Source: Volvox africanus
Taxonomy: Eukaryota; Chlorophyta; Chlorophyceae; Chlamydomonadales; Volvocaceae
DNA length: 64,000 nt
Direction of reading: 5' to 3'
Assembly: GCA_030268105.1 (NCBI GenBank)
Contig: BSDZ01000016.1
Location: 1,309,501 to 1,373,500 of the forward strand
Made by a program: the position numbers and the translations under genes. Of the stretch, positions 1-9,320 are shown one piece after another. How positions within the stretch are numbered: the stretch's first letter is position 1; each line of letters opens with the position of its first letter. The notes beneath the pieces are model-generated. The model saw only the letters and a list, made by a program, of their open reading frames with translations. It made no database searches and was not told the origin of the DNA.

Positions 1-158
1 GTTCTCCGGTATCGAATGTCTTTTCTTGCTTAGCCGTCCTCGCATCTGTTATACTCGCAGCATCGCAATGTCGTATGATTCACACTAGGAGGCCGATCCT
101 AAGTGTGACAACCCTACTGCGTATAGGCAATGTCCAAGCATAACAACGTATAAGCCTT
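1..158 (-). repeat. Internal part of the 3' LTR of element A (truncated)
   Basis: This stretch matches 4348-4500 of the complete LTR in the same orientation, apart from a 5-nt length difference and scattered substitutions. Similarity stops at 158, where RNase H coding sequence begins, so the LTR is missing its first ~370 bp here. The remainder lies beyond the window. Confidence 0.85.
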
Positions 159-1274
159 CCAAATATTGAGGCATCAGACACTACCTCAACATGAAACGGC
201 AGCGAGTAATCAGGGAATGCAAGGGTGACATCTTCGGCAACGATTCGTTTGAGCTCTTCGAATGCCCGCTGGCATTGCGACGTCCACAACTCGAGCGAAA
301 CGAAAACGCCTTTGCGAGTTAAGTTAGTAAGCGGGGCCGCAATGATGGAATATTTTTCGGAAATAATTGGTCAAGCCAAGGAACTTACGCAGCTCCGTGA
401 GGTTCTGAGGCGCGGGCCAATCGCAAACCACGGCGACCTTCCGCGGGTCCATCTTCACACCGGTGGCCGACACAATGTGGCCCAAATATTCCACCTGAGG
501 CTGCGCCCAAAAGCATTTGGCGCGTTTAGCAAACAATTGCTCCCGCCTCATAACGTCGAGCACGAGCCAAAGATGCTCCAAGTGCTCCTCGCGCGTCTTA
601 GAATATACCAAGATGTCATCCAGGTAGCAAACAACGAACCTGTCGATAAACGGCCTAAACATTCGGTCCATAACCGCCTGAAACGTCGCAGGGGCATTAG
701 TCAAACCAAACGATAGAACCGTATACTCAAAGTGACCGAAGGGCGTCCGAAAAGCGGTTTTCGGGATATCAGAGGCAGCGATGCGAATCTGATTGTAGCC
801 CTGTTGTAAGTCAATTGAGGAAAAATAAGCCGAGCCCTTCAGCTTATCCAACAGGTCGTCAACGCGTGGCAAAGGGTAGCGATTTTTCATCATATTCGCA
901 TTTAACCCCCGGTAATCAATGCACATGCGCAAGGTCCCATCCTTCTTACCGACAAACAAAATCGGTGCAGAATACGGGGATGTGCTGGGGCGTATCATAC
1001 CCTTCGCGAGCAAATCCGTCACCTGGCGCTTCACCTCGTCCAGCTCCAATGGACTCAACCTGTACATTGGCCGGGCCGTAGGCTGTGCTCCAGGCACGAG
1101 AGGGATTGTGTGATCAACAGGACGCATAGGCGGTAGGCCAGGGATATCTTTAAAGACGTCCTCATACTGCGACAGTAGGGCCTCAACCTCAGGATCCGCA
1201 GAAATCTGCACGGTGGTGACACAACAGCTCACCCGCGGCCTTAAAAGCAGTCCGTGGGCACCCTTCCGTAACAA
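159..1274 (-). pseudogene. Gypsy A reverse transcriptase and start of RNase H (frameshifted, truncated)
   Basis: The open stretch 1274-324 contains a complete Ty3/gypsy reverse transcriptase core: the DYRGLN motif, the SSIDLQQGYNQI region, the FGLTNAPATFQ motif and the catalytic YLDD box followed by ILVYS. Near 345, within the LTNYFRK segment, the frame shifts. The continuation (tether and first strand of RNase H, ending in the sequence FHVEVVSDAS) is read in another frame down to about 159, where LTR sequence takes over. Key RT residues are present, but the protein is interrupted and lacks most of RNase H and all of the integrase. Confidence 0.9.
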
Positions 1275-1313
1275 ACGGACGGCCTCCTTACGCCCGACTA
1301 GCTCTGGCTCGAT

Positions 1314-2255
1314 TCACGCGGCCATTGCGGTCACAGCGAAATTAACCATAGGCACCGCCTCAGTTTCGCCCTCCTTTGGTGTGACATATTCGAACGACAG
1401 GAAAGGTACCTTAATCGACAGAGTACCCTTGCACATATGCAGGGTTGCGGTCTCCATGTCGATGCGCGCGCGGTACTGCCGTAATGTCGAAGACCCCATT
1501 ATGTACGGTGCAGTCTCTGCTAAGCCCTGCAGCACGTACGGCCGGGTCACAACACACAAAGGGCCTATCGATAGGCTAAGGGTAATCCTGCCCACGATGG
1601 GATGCTTACCCCCATCAGCAAGGGTAACCTGTGGACAATCAGACGACTCTGGGGTCAACCCCAGCGCATTCACCTCTGCAACAGAGATGAAGTCGTCGCT
1701 GGCACCGGTGTCAACAAGTGCCTTCAGAGTACGGCCATTCAAACCGATCTGAACCACAGGGACACGGTTATCTACGAGCGACTGCCCAGCAGACAACGTC
1801 AGTGCACTTAGGGCGGGTCCGTAACCTACGGCACCCCCGTCAGGAGCTTCGTACCAAACGTCAACCGAGTAGGATGTGCTTGGCCACGGAGCCAGCGTAC
1901 CCTCCCGATCCACACCATTAAACAAAACGGTGCCCGGCTCGAACCGGTGGACATGCCGCATACCCTTTAACGATGCCTCTGCCCATGCGCCGACAGAAAG
2001 CGGGGAGTAAAACACATCCGGCGGTGCCTGGATATTGATGCCTACACCTCCTGTATATGGCCAACTGTTCCGACATCTCACGCAGAGACGAGGGGATGAA
2101 CAAAACCACGTGGTTAGACAGATCGATAGACGACAGGGGACGGCGAGGTGTAAACAAATTACACAACGGATCGAAGCAAGAAGTCCCGTGCGTCCGTCAA
2201 GCGTGATGCATCGCACGATGACTCGCTCGATGTGTCCAAGTACACAAGGCAACAA
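1314..2255 (-). pseudogene. Gypsy A pol N-terminus with aspartic protease
   Basis: This open stretch carries the retroviral-type aspartic protease motif ALVDTGASDDFIS, then a glycine-rich C-terminal part. It is in the same reading frame as the RT stretch downstream (1274-324) but is separated from it by a TGA at 1316-1314, with clearly pol-like coding sequence on both sides. The simplest reading is one pol frame broken by a nonsense mutation. The first ~90 residues of the stretch look like non-coding linker between gag and pol, so the true start is uncertain. Confidence 0.8.
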
Positions 2256-2348
2256 TGCCTTAACGGCTGGCCGTAAGGATGACCACCGACCACGCGTTAG
2301 TTCAGAAATCCCAGGTGGTGCCCCCTCCGCAGGAACCCGGGCAAGCCC

Positions 2349-3584
2349 CTATTTCGGCTGAGGTACAAACGGCGGCATTAGCAGGCAATCCTTCGTGGAA
2401 TGGCTCTCCGCACACCGTAGACAAACGTTGGCCAATTTCCGACGCTCGAATTCAGAACGATTGCAATTCCATTTTGGCATATACGTGTCGTCCGTGCGAG
2501 TCCGCTTCGCATTGGGGTCGGAACGCTGTGCGGCTGCCGTCGACGGCGCACCACCATGCTTCCTGTTTTTAGCCGGGTCCGAGCTCGGACCTGCTCCTCC
2601 TGACCCACGGACACCCGAGCTAGCGCCCCCGCGCGCCTGACGTTGCCGGTTGCTGCGTCGCGTCGCGGCAGTAGGCGTGGGGCGGGTCGCTCCGAAGTCC
2701 TGGTCAAGAGCTACAGCTTCCCCAAGCGGATCCTGCGCTTGCACGGCATTTGCACGAGGGGCAGACTTGACTTCTTCCTCACCGGCAAGGAGTCTTATCT
2801 CCGTGCCCTTAGCAAAAGCGACCAAAGCATCATACGACTTGATCTGCGCTCCAACCAAGTCAGTAGCGCACCATTTAGCCAAAAGTTTCGTCAGGCCTCG
2901 CCTAAACCAAAAGACACGCTCGGATTCAGTGAGGTCAGCAATGGGAGTCACAAGTGCTTCGAAGCGTGACTGGTACGCAGGTACATTTTCATCCCGACGC
3001 ATGTGGTAGCTACCGGCTGCCAAAACCTTACGAGCTTCCACATCGGGTGCTTGAACCTCAGTAGCGAATCGTGCGAGCAAAGCGGCGACCAACTCGTCAA
3101 AAGTATAGTTGCCCCGGGCGTTGGTCCAATTGCGATACCAGTCCTTCGCTGAGCCCTCGAGGGTGTTACCAACGAAGAGACACCTGATACCGTCATTATC
3201 GCCACCATGAACAGCCTGGAGATACTTTTTAGCGTCACGCACGTACGCACGAGTTGCATCGGCTATGCTATGTCCTGGTGTCTTGTCGGTCAGCGAAATA
3301 TTGAGCCTAGGAACGGGAATTGACAATCTCATCACCTCAGGGATGTCATCATGCCCTCGAGCTTGAGGTAATGGCAAAACCCTTGGTCCAGCAGTGTTGT
3401 CCATATTCGTGTTCACTGCTGAATGCGGCACAATTAAGTGAGCAGGGGTCTGAAGGAAAAGGGGCTCTTGAGTGGCTCGCGCGCCAATAGTCTCAAGACC
3501 TCTATCCGGTGCTCTAGCAGCCACAACAAAATCGGGTTGGCTAGCTAGGCTAGTGTGCGGCGTATCGTCGTGTTCCGCGGACAT
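2349..3584 (-). CDS. Gypsy A Gag polyprotein (intact frame)
   Basis: A 411-residue uninterrupted frame opens with ATG at 3584, ~465 nt after the 5' LTR. The middle part has the retrotransposon Gag layout, with an AKDWYRNW-type motif followed by a helical segment ending in a FATEV-like stretch. The C-terminus has a basic, Ser/Pro/Gly-rich linker and a zinc knuckle at about residues 388-400. The knuckle spacing is C-x2-C-x3-H-x4-C, one residue shorter than the usual CCHC box. Gag should bind element RNA and form virus-like particles. It is the only undamaged protein of this copy, so mobilisation in trans is possible but unproven. Confidence 0.88.
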   Translation of the reverse strand: MSAEHDDTPHTSLASQPDFVVAARAPDRGLETIGARATQEPLFLQTPAHLIVPHSAVNTNMDNTAGPRVLPLPQARGHDDIPEVMRLSIPVPRLNISLTDKTPGHSIADATRAYVRDAKKYLQAVHGGDNDGIRCLFVGNTLEGSAKDWYRNWTNARGNYTFDELVAALLARFATEVQAPDVEARKVLAAGSYHMRRDENVPAYQSRFEALVTPIADLTESERVFWFRRGLTKLLAKWCATDLVGAQIKSYDALVAFAKGTEIRLLAGEEEVKSAPRANAVQAQDPLGEAVALDQDFGATRPTPTAATRRSNRQRQARGGASSGVRGSGGAGPSSDPAKNRKHGGAPSTAAAQRSDPNAKRTRTDDTYMPKWNCNRSEFERRKLANVCLRCAESHSTKDCLLMPPFVPQPK

Positions 3585-4030
3585 GGAGCACGAGACGATA
3601 CCCTAGGTTTGCGTAATAGAAGCCGACTTCTATTGCAAAGGCAAGAGTACAAAACAATTCGGTGAGCCTACCGACAGTACTCTTGAGAAGATTCAGTAAA
3701 CTCAGCAAGTACTTGCCCAGCTGAGTCCTGATCTCCGTAGTTTGGGCGATGAGAGTCGCCAAATGGTCCGGACGAAAGCCGGTCTCAGTCGCCGCGGCAA
3801 GCAATACCGGTGCACTGAGATTACCTGCGACTCAGAGCATACACTTACACAACAAGTGCAGCAATCTAAGCAAAAGCAATTAAACAATTACAAACCGGAA
3901 GCGGCGGCGTCCAAAACGGTGCGGCCTAGGTCTTCGGCGAAAGTATCTAGCGGTCCTCGTGGTTCGTCGCTGGAACTCGCCATAGAAAGAACCTACTTCC
4001 GATTAGACAAAGAGAGACAGTTAGGCAACG
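3585..4030 (-). other. 5' leader of element A between primer-binding site and gag
   Basis: About 450 nt of untranslated leader. No conserved coding potential is seen; short open frames on both strands carry no recognisable motifs. Confidence 0.6.
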
Positions 4031-4047
4031 AACCTGTCTCGATACCA
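4031..4047 (-). promoter_or_regulatory. Primer-binding site of element A
   Basis: Three bases inside the 5' LTR end, the minus strand reads TGGTATCGAGACAGGTT. It starts with the TGG complementary to a tRNA CCA end and resembles, without matching, the initiator-Met PBS (TGGTATCAGAG). It fixes the orientation of element A and its LTR end. Confidence 0.7.
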
Positions 4048-4050
4048 ATT

Positions 4051-4869
4051 TGTTGTACCTCTCCTTCGTGTTTGCTCATAAGTATCTGCACGTCTGGAGA
4101 CTTTCGACACCGATGCGCGAGCACTTGCAAGTACAGCAAGGCAAGCGGGAGCAAACAGAGACAGCGGAAGACTTCAAGACGAAGAGAGATATATCTTACA
4201 GTCTTACAGATCGGAACGATGCAATGGACGAAATCGCCGTCAGCGCCGGAAGCAAGCAATCATCACGCGGCGGTGATTAGCGAAGTTCAGGCTTAGCTCG
4301 GGCTAAGTAGAATAGCGTATAGCAATAATAATATAGAACACACAAGTGTTCTCCGGTATTGGATGTCTTATCTTGCTGTCCTCACATCTGTTATACTCGC
4401 AGGATCGCAATGTCGTACGATTCACACTAGGAGGCCGATCCTAAGTGTGACAACCCTACTGCGTATAGGCGATGTCCAAGCATAACAACGTATAAGCCTT
4501 TCTGGCATTCGCATGATGCAAGGGTCCGAATAACGATATTCGGTTGCAAGGCATGTATCGCGACGAGTGCGGCGCTCTCAACGTGTGCTGTAATGAAGTA
4601 ATATTATATCAGATAATATTACTTATCGTTTCGTAGCACGAGCATAATGCGCACTTCAATGCTTCGGGCTTTCATGCATGCTAGGCGGATTTGCCATGAT
4701 GCAATGTCGCGATGGATAATGACAACATGCCAAATGCATATATAAATGTACACGAATACATTTATATCATGCAGACTCATTCATATGCAATTTGTTCATC
4801 ACAATAGCACTTCACCTTGTAGGATCACATCGACCTACGCATCGGCGGGAAACTAACCGTAGCACAACA
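4051..4869 (-). repeat. Complete 5' LTR of element A (819 bp)
   Basis: On the minus strand it begins TGTTGT (4869) and ends ACAACA (4051), a 6-bp terminal inverted repeat of the TG...CA type. It aligns along its whole length, inverted, with the LTR of element B at 6575-7406. It contains a perfect 12-bp inverted repeat at 4596-4624. The five bases just outside, GCCGT at 4870-4874, are the expected half of a target-site duplication; the other half lies outside the window. Confidence 0.92.
4596..4624. repeat. 12-bp perfect inverted repeat in the LTR
   Basis: Arms AAGTAATATTAT (4596-4607) and ATAATATTACTT (4613-4624) flank a 5-nt loop. The equivalent site in LTR B (6829-6857) keeps the structure with one mismatch, so the hairpin is conserved between copies. 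Its role is unknown; AT-rich hairpins in LTRs can lie in promoter or terminator regions. Confidence 0.8.
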
Positions 4870-4871
4870 GC

Positions 4872-6515
4872 CGTCAGGCTAGGTGGACGGAATACCTAGC
4901 TAGGTTCGACTGCACCTGGGAGTACATTTCTGGTAAACTGAATATTGCCGATGCTCTCAGTCGACATCCGTCGCTACATGCTGCAATTTTAGCAGCGCCC
5001 ATTGTGCGACCGCATAACGAGGAGGTGCCGATCGTGACGGACCTCGCGGAGCGGTTGAAGGTTGCCTACAACGCAGATGCCTGGTTCGCGGACCCGGCTA
5101 ATGTAGAAAATCTTCGCAAGCAGAATGGCCTTTGGCTACGGACGGAGGGTGCAGCTATGCAAATCGTTGTTCCGAACGACGACGCGCTACGCTACGACAT
5201 CCTTGCGCGGTTCCACGAGGACCCGTTAGCAGGACACCCTGGTAGCAAGCGGTTGGTCGAGTTGGTGCAACGTTCCTTTTGGTGGCCTTGTTTGGCTAAC
5301 GATGCGGCGAACTTCGTACAGACATGCAGTCTGTGCCAGCGCAATAAGGCTTTGTCCGGTAAGGGTCATGGGTTGTTGCAACCGTTGCCTGTCCCGGATG
5401 CGCCTTGGGAAAGTGTTTCCATGGACTTCGTAGTCGCGCTGCCCAAAACTGAGGGGGGATATGATGCGGTGTACGTAATGGTCGATCGCCTGACTAAGAT
5501 GGTTCACCTAGCACCATGCACATCGTCCTGCACGGCTGAGCAAACTGCACACTTGTTTTTCGACAATGTGGTTCGGTTACACGGGGTTCCCAAAAATGTG
5601 ATCTCGGACCGCGGTGGGCAGTTCACGTCTAAGTTTTGGGAAGCGCTCTGCAAGCTAGTTGGCATGCGTGTCAACCTGAGCACAGCGTACCACCCGCAGA
5701 CTGATGGTCAAACCGAACACACAAACCGCACATTGGGTGATATGTTGCGCAATTATGCTGGTCGCACACCACTCGTTTGGGATACATATTTGACTGCGGC
5801 AGAATTCATGCTTAACAATGCTGTTAACTGCTCTACAGGCAAAAGTCCGTTCTTTCTTAACTACGGGTTTCATCCCGCGCTACCCATGTGGCATGAGTTG
5901 GAAGTGAACGTGCCTGCTGCTAAACTTTTTGCCAAGTCTTTTATGTCCCGAATCACAGACGCGAAGTCGTGTTTGGATGCGGCGCAGCAACGAACGACGG
6001 AATACTACAACAAATCCAAGCAGGATGTGATGTTTTCGGAAGGGCAACTCGTGTTGCTAAGCACCAAGAACTTGCGTTCCTTGGCCGACGGATCCCGAAA
6101 ACTCTTACCCCGCTGGATTGGTCCGTATCCCGTCATGCGCATGGTTGGGAATGTGGCTGTGGAGCTTGCATTGCCCGCTGATATGACCATTCACCCCACG
6201 TTTCACGTATCGCTTGTCCGTCCTTATCGTGGTACGGAACCCGTCCCTGAGCCTGCTAACGCCCCCACAGCGATCGAACCAGTTCCCGAGACCTGGATCG
6301 CTGGTAAACAGAAGTTTTACGATGTGGAGCGGGTGTTAGATTATCGCGCGCGTCGTGTGGGCCGACACCGACGTAAGCGGACAGTACACGAGTACTTGGT
6401 CAAGTGGACAGGGTATACCAGCGAGCACAACTCATGGGAACCGGCACGCAACTTCTCGCAGGACATGAAGCCCCTGCTCGAAGAAGCCCGCAAACGTGCC
6501 ACGCAAGCCCAATGA
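4872..6515 (+). CDS. Pol C-terminus of element B: RNase H tail, integrase, chromodomain (partial)
   Basis: One uninterrupted frame of 547 codons with no start of its own, because element A cut it. It opens with the end of RNase H (RQARWTEYLARFD, then IADALSRHP). Next comes the integrase zinc finger (HEDPLAGH, then CSLCQRNK), then the catalytic core with the expected acidic residues in MDFVVALPK, ISDRGGQFTS and QTEHTNRTL (DDE triad). The C-terminal ~60 residues form a chromodomain (YDVERVLDYR, HEYLVKWTGY, NSWEPARNF), which targets chromovirus integration to marked chromatin. No inactivating change is visible in this part. Confidence 0.92.
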   Translation, partial: RQARWTEYLARFDCTWEYISGKLNIADALSRHPSLHAAILAAPIVRPHNEEVPIVTDLAERLKVAYNADAWFADPANVENLRKQNGLWLRTEGAAMQIVVPNDDALRYDILARFHEDPLAGHPGSKRLVELVQRSFWWPCLANDAANFVQTCSLCQRNKALSGKGHGLLQPLPVPDAPWESVSMDFVVALPKTEGGYDAVYVMVDRLTKMVHLAPCTSSCTAEQTAHLFFDNVVRLHGVPKNVISDRGGQFTSKFWEALCKLVGMRVNLSTAYHPQTDGQTEHTNRTLGDMLRNYAGRTPLVWDTYLTAAEFMLNNAVNCSTGKSPFFLNYGFHPALPMWHELEVNVPAAKLFAKSFMSRITDAKSCLDAAQQRTTEYYNKSKQDVMFSEGQLVLLSTKNLRSLADGSRKLLPRWIGPYPVMRMVGNVAVELALPADMTIHPTFHVSLVRPYRGTEPVPEPANAPTAIEPVPETWIAGKQKFYDVERVLDYRARRVGRHRRKRTVHEYLVKWTGYTSEHNSWEPARNFSQDMKPLLEEARKRATQAQ

Positions 6516-6557
6516 CCCTTGCAGTCAATGCTGTATGAAGCAGTGAGGATGCTGCAT

Positions 6558-6570
6558 ACGGGAGGGGGGA
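6558..6570 (+). other. Polypurine tract of element B
   Basis: A G/A-rich run (ACGGGAGGGGGGA) ends four bases before the 3' LTR, the standard position of the plus-strand primer. It lies 43 bp after the pol stop codon. Confidence 0.75.
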
Positions 6571-6574
6571 TAAT

Positions 6575-7406
6575 TGTTGTGCTACGGTTCATTTCCCGCC
6601 AATGCGTAGGTCGATGCGACCCTACGAGGTGAAGTGTTATTTTGATGAACACATGAATGACTATTGCATATGAATGAACCTGCATGATATAGACGTATTT
6701 GCATACATTTATATATGCATTTGGCATGTTATCATTATCCATCGCGACATCGCATCATGGCAAATCCGCCTAGCATGCATAAAATACCGAATCATTGAAG
6801 TGTGCATGCGCTCGTGCTATGAAACGATAAGTAATATTATCTGATATAATGTTACTTCATTACAGCACACGTTGAGAGCGCCGCACTCGTCGCGATGCAT
6901 GCCTTGCAACCGAATATCGTTATTCGGACCCTTGCATCATGCGAATGCCGGAAAGGCTTATACGTTGTTATACATGGACATCGCCTATACGCAGTAGGGT
7001 TGTCACACTTAGGATCGGCCTCCTAGTGTGAATCGTATGGCATCGCGATGCTACGAGTATAACAGATGCGAGGACGGCTAAGCAAGATAAGAAATTCGAC
7101 ACCGGAGAACACTCGTGTGTTCTACATTATTATTGCTATGCACTATTCTACTTAGCCCGAGCTAAGCCTAAACTTCGCTAATCACCGCCGCGTGATGATT
7201 GCTTGCTTCCGGCGCTGACGGCGATTACGTCCATTGCATCGCTTTGATCTGTAAGACTGTAAGATATATCTCTTTTTGTTTGAAGTCTTCCGCTGTCTCT
7301 GTTTGCTCGCGCTTGCCTTGCTGTACTTGCAAGTGCTCGCGCATTGGTGTCGCAAGCCTTCAGACGCGCAGATACTGATGAGCAAACACGAAGGAGAGGT
7401 ACAACA
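6575..7406 (+). repeat. 3' LTR of element B (832 bp)
   Basis: Starts TGTTGT and ends ACAACA. It is the inverted homologue of LTR A (4051-4869), with many scattered substitutions and small indels. The two LTRs face each other across 1.7 kb, so the region forms a large imperfect inverted repeat. Confidence 0.92.
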
Positions 7407-8310
7407 CGATCTGATCGAGGGGGTGAGTTTATCAACAGTCCCCTGCAGGAGTTTTTCCGTACGAAAGGGATTAGGCATGGTCCTACGGTGGGGTATGCAC
7501 CTGAGCAGAATGGGGCTGCTGAACGCTTGAATAGGACTTTGTTAGAGAAGATGCGTGCTCTGTTGGCCGAGTCTCAACTGCCTCAATGCATGTGGGCTGA
7601 GGCTGTGTCTACGGTGAATTATCTCCGGAATGTTTCACCAGTCTCCGGCTTGCCGTGCACCCCCTATCAAGCTTTCTTAGGGGAGCAGCCCGATGTGAGT
7701 CACCTGCGTGTGTTTGGCTGTACGGCATATGTTCATATTCCCAAGGAGAAGCGTAACAAGTTAGATCCAGTGAGCCGCAAGGGTGTCCTGGTTGGGTATG
7801 GCGATGCAGGCCAGTACCGCGTCATGTTTCCTAACCATGTAGTGTCTGTGCACACTGATGTCACCTTTGATGAGCGGAATGTTGGTCCGCAATCTCCTAG
7901 GCAAGCTGGTCGTGTGCAGAAAACGGTAAGATGGCAGAATCCAGTTGCGGGTAATTGGGATTCTGACAGTGATGACGAGGATGACTGTGAACCGGCCCCC
8001 CAAACCCAGGGTGGCGCATCACCGTCCCCCGGTGCTGGGGGCTCCGGGGATAACAGTAACAGCCCAGCCGGGGGTGCTAATACTTCGGGTGCAGGCCCCT
8101 CAGTGAGCTCACCTGGTGCTGGCCCATCTGTGGGTGCTGCTGATGCCAGGGAAGGTTTTGCATCTAGGTATCCTGTGCGTGATCGCAAACGGCCTTCTGA
8201 GTGGTGGCGCAATGAGGAACCAAGGTCAGTTACAGGCCGGGTCCATGTGGCGGCAGCCACCGGGGAGTCTGAGCCCAAGACCTGTGCTGAAGCGATGTCT
8301 GGGGCAAGAA
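7407..8310 (+). pseudogene. Ty1/copia pol fragment (integrase core 2nd half to start of RT)
   Basis: The reading frame resumes in the middle of a copia integrase right after LTR B. It has the second catalytic Asp in RSDRGGEFINS, the Glu in EQNGAAERLNRTL, then the conserved VFGCTAYVHIPKEKR and KGVLVGYG segments typical of copia Pol. A Ser/Gly/Pro-rich linker follows, then the EPKTCAEAMSG motif that normally opens the copia RT. The sequence leaves copia here: no RT core follows. The fragment lacks gag, protease, the first catalytic Asp, RT and RNase H. The end is approximate. Confidence 0.88.
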
Positions 8311-8396
8311 AAAAATTTCAAGAAAAAATGCTCCTACTTGTCGTCTCGTACCGTTCGTATGTTTCACCCTGCCGTACCTCACCCGTCGTGATCCAG

Positions 8397-9200
8397 GGCT
8401 TCAGTCGCGGCAGCTCCACATACCGCGGCGTCACAGCGCACCCTTCAGGCCGCTGGGAGTCTCGCATTGGAATTCCTGGATCGAAACACATCTACCTCGG
8501 ACTTTTTGAAAATGAGCGCGATGCCGCCGCCGCGTACGACAAATCGTTGGTACGACTTCGTGGCTCCGCCGCTGCCACCAACTTCTCTCTGTCGGAGTAC
8601 CGCCCTGAATTGGCCGAGTACCATACGTTTCAGCAGGTGCATATTGTACTATATATTGCAGTACTGATGAGTTGACCCCAAACACCTCCAAAAACAAAGC
8701 TTTAACATGTACATGTTCATTGCAGAGTGGTTAGTACGCGACACGTACAGTTTGTAAACCTCTTATGTACGGCGCCGTCTGCTCTTGGTTAGATTCAGTA
8801 CTCCATGGAATATTGAGTACGGACACATTTTGTCGAACACACCGCACAGGCCGTCCTGCTCCGAGATCAGCGCATGGCCGACGTCACCAAGCCGGGGCCC
8901 GACTTTGAAAAATGGATCAAGGCTGGAGTCAAGGCCTTTCCCAACCTGGCAGGGGCGCCGGTAGCGGCCGCGGGAGAGGAGGCTGCGGCCAGGGAGATCG
9001 AGCTCCGCGGCGCTGCGGGACTGGGTAGCAGCGCCGGCGGTGGCGGCGCCATTGCCGACGCCGTGGGGGCCGCATCAAGCAGCCCCAGCCCCATCGCAGC
9101 GGTCATGGCGATGGCGGCGGCCGCGGCGGCGGCGGCAGCAGCCACAGGTATGAACGGCGTCGCGGGTGCCACCGCCGGATTCAGCGGCATTCGACGTTGA
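8397..9200 (+). CDS. AP2/ERF-domain transcription factor, 3' exons (partial)
   Basis: Two exons are supported: 8397-8636 and 8871-9200, joined in phase 0 across a GT-AG intron. The first encodes a whole AP2 DNA-binding domain: STYRGVTAHPSGRWESRIG (the YRG element and first strands), then KHIYLGLFENERDAAAAYDK (the third strand and helix with the RAYD-like element) and AATNFSLSEY. The second encodes an Ala/Gly-rich tail ending in a TGA. AP2 proteins bind DNA in the nucleus. Upstream exons are not found, because copia sequence ends about 90 bp before this exon. The pyrimidine-rich stretch ending in CCAG at 8396 looks like a splice acceptor, which would place the transposon nest in an intron, but loss of the 5' half is equally possible. 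Confidence 0.8.
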
Positions 9201-9315
9201 TGAGCTTTCCCATGACGCGGTGCGTGTATGGGTACAGCAGGATGTGCGGCGGCGACGCTGCTGGGGTGGGAAATGAATGGCACATATTGCCATTCGTGGG
9301 TCGGCCGCCCGTGTA

Positions 9316-9320
9316 TGTAA
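9316..9320 (+). terminator. TGTAA poly(A) signal of the AP2 gene
   Basis: TGTAA lies 116 bp after the stop codon at 9200, as expected for volvocine 3' ends. Confidence 0.5.

Larger units (their letters stand above)
1..4869 (-). mobile_element. Ty3/gypsy LTR retrotransposon A (decayed, internally deleted)
   Basis: Read on the minus strand: 5' LTR (4869-4051), primer-binding site, leader, gag (3584-2349), protease and reverse transcriptase (2255-324), the start of RNase H, then an abrupt switch at 158 into the middle of another LTR copy that runs off the left edge. The rest of RNase H, the integrase and the first ~370 bp of the 3' LTR are missing. Pol also carries an in-frame TGA and a frameshift, so the copy cannot make a full polyprotein. 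It abuts mid-RNase-H sequence of element B at 4870, which indicates that A inserted into B. Chromovirus family membership is inferred from B, which has the same LTR. Confidence 0.9.
4870..7406 (+). mobile_element. Ty3/gypsy chromodomain element B, 3' portion
   Basis: This plus-strand element starts mid-RNase H immediately at the edge of element A's LTR. It continues through integrase and chromodomain (stop at 6515), a purine-rich tract and a complete 832-bp 3' LTR. Its 5' LTR, gag and RT would lie on the far side of element A, outside the window. The LTR end at 7406 falls directly inside copia integrase coding sequence, so B in turn inserted into a copia element. Confidence 0.9.

Noticed and set aside
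3742..4296. 184-codon plus-strand frame near the LTR of element A
   Set aside because: It crosses leader, primer-binding site and LTR; all are non-coding parts of a minus-strand element.
4870..7406. Elements A and B as one element with inverted LTRs
   Set aside because: A has its own primer-binding site and gag beside the LTR in minus orientation, while B has a polypurine tract and LTR in plus orientation. Two insertions explain this; one does not.
7733..8278. 181-codon minus-strand frame
   Set aside because: Antisense shadow of the copia integrase fragment.
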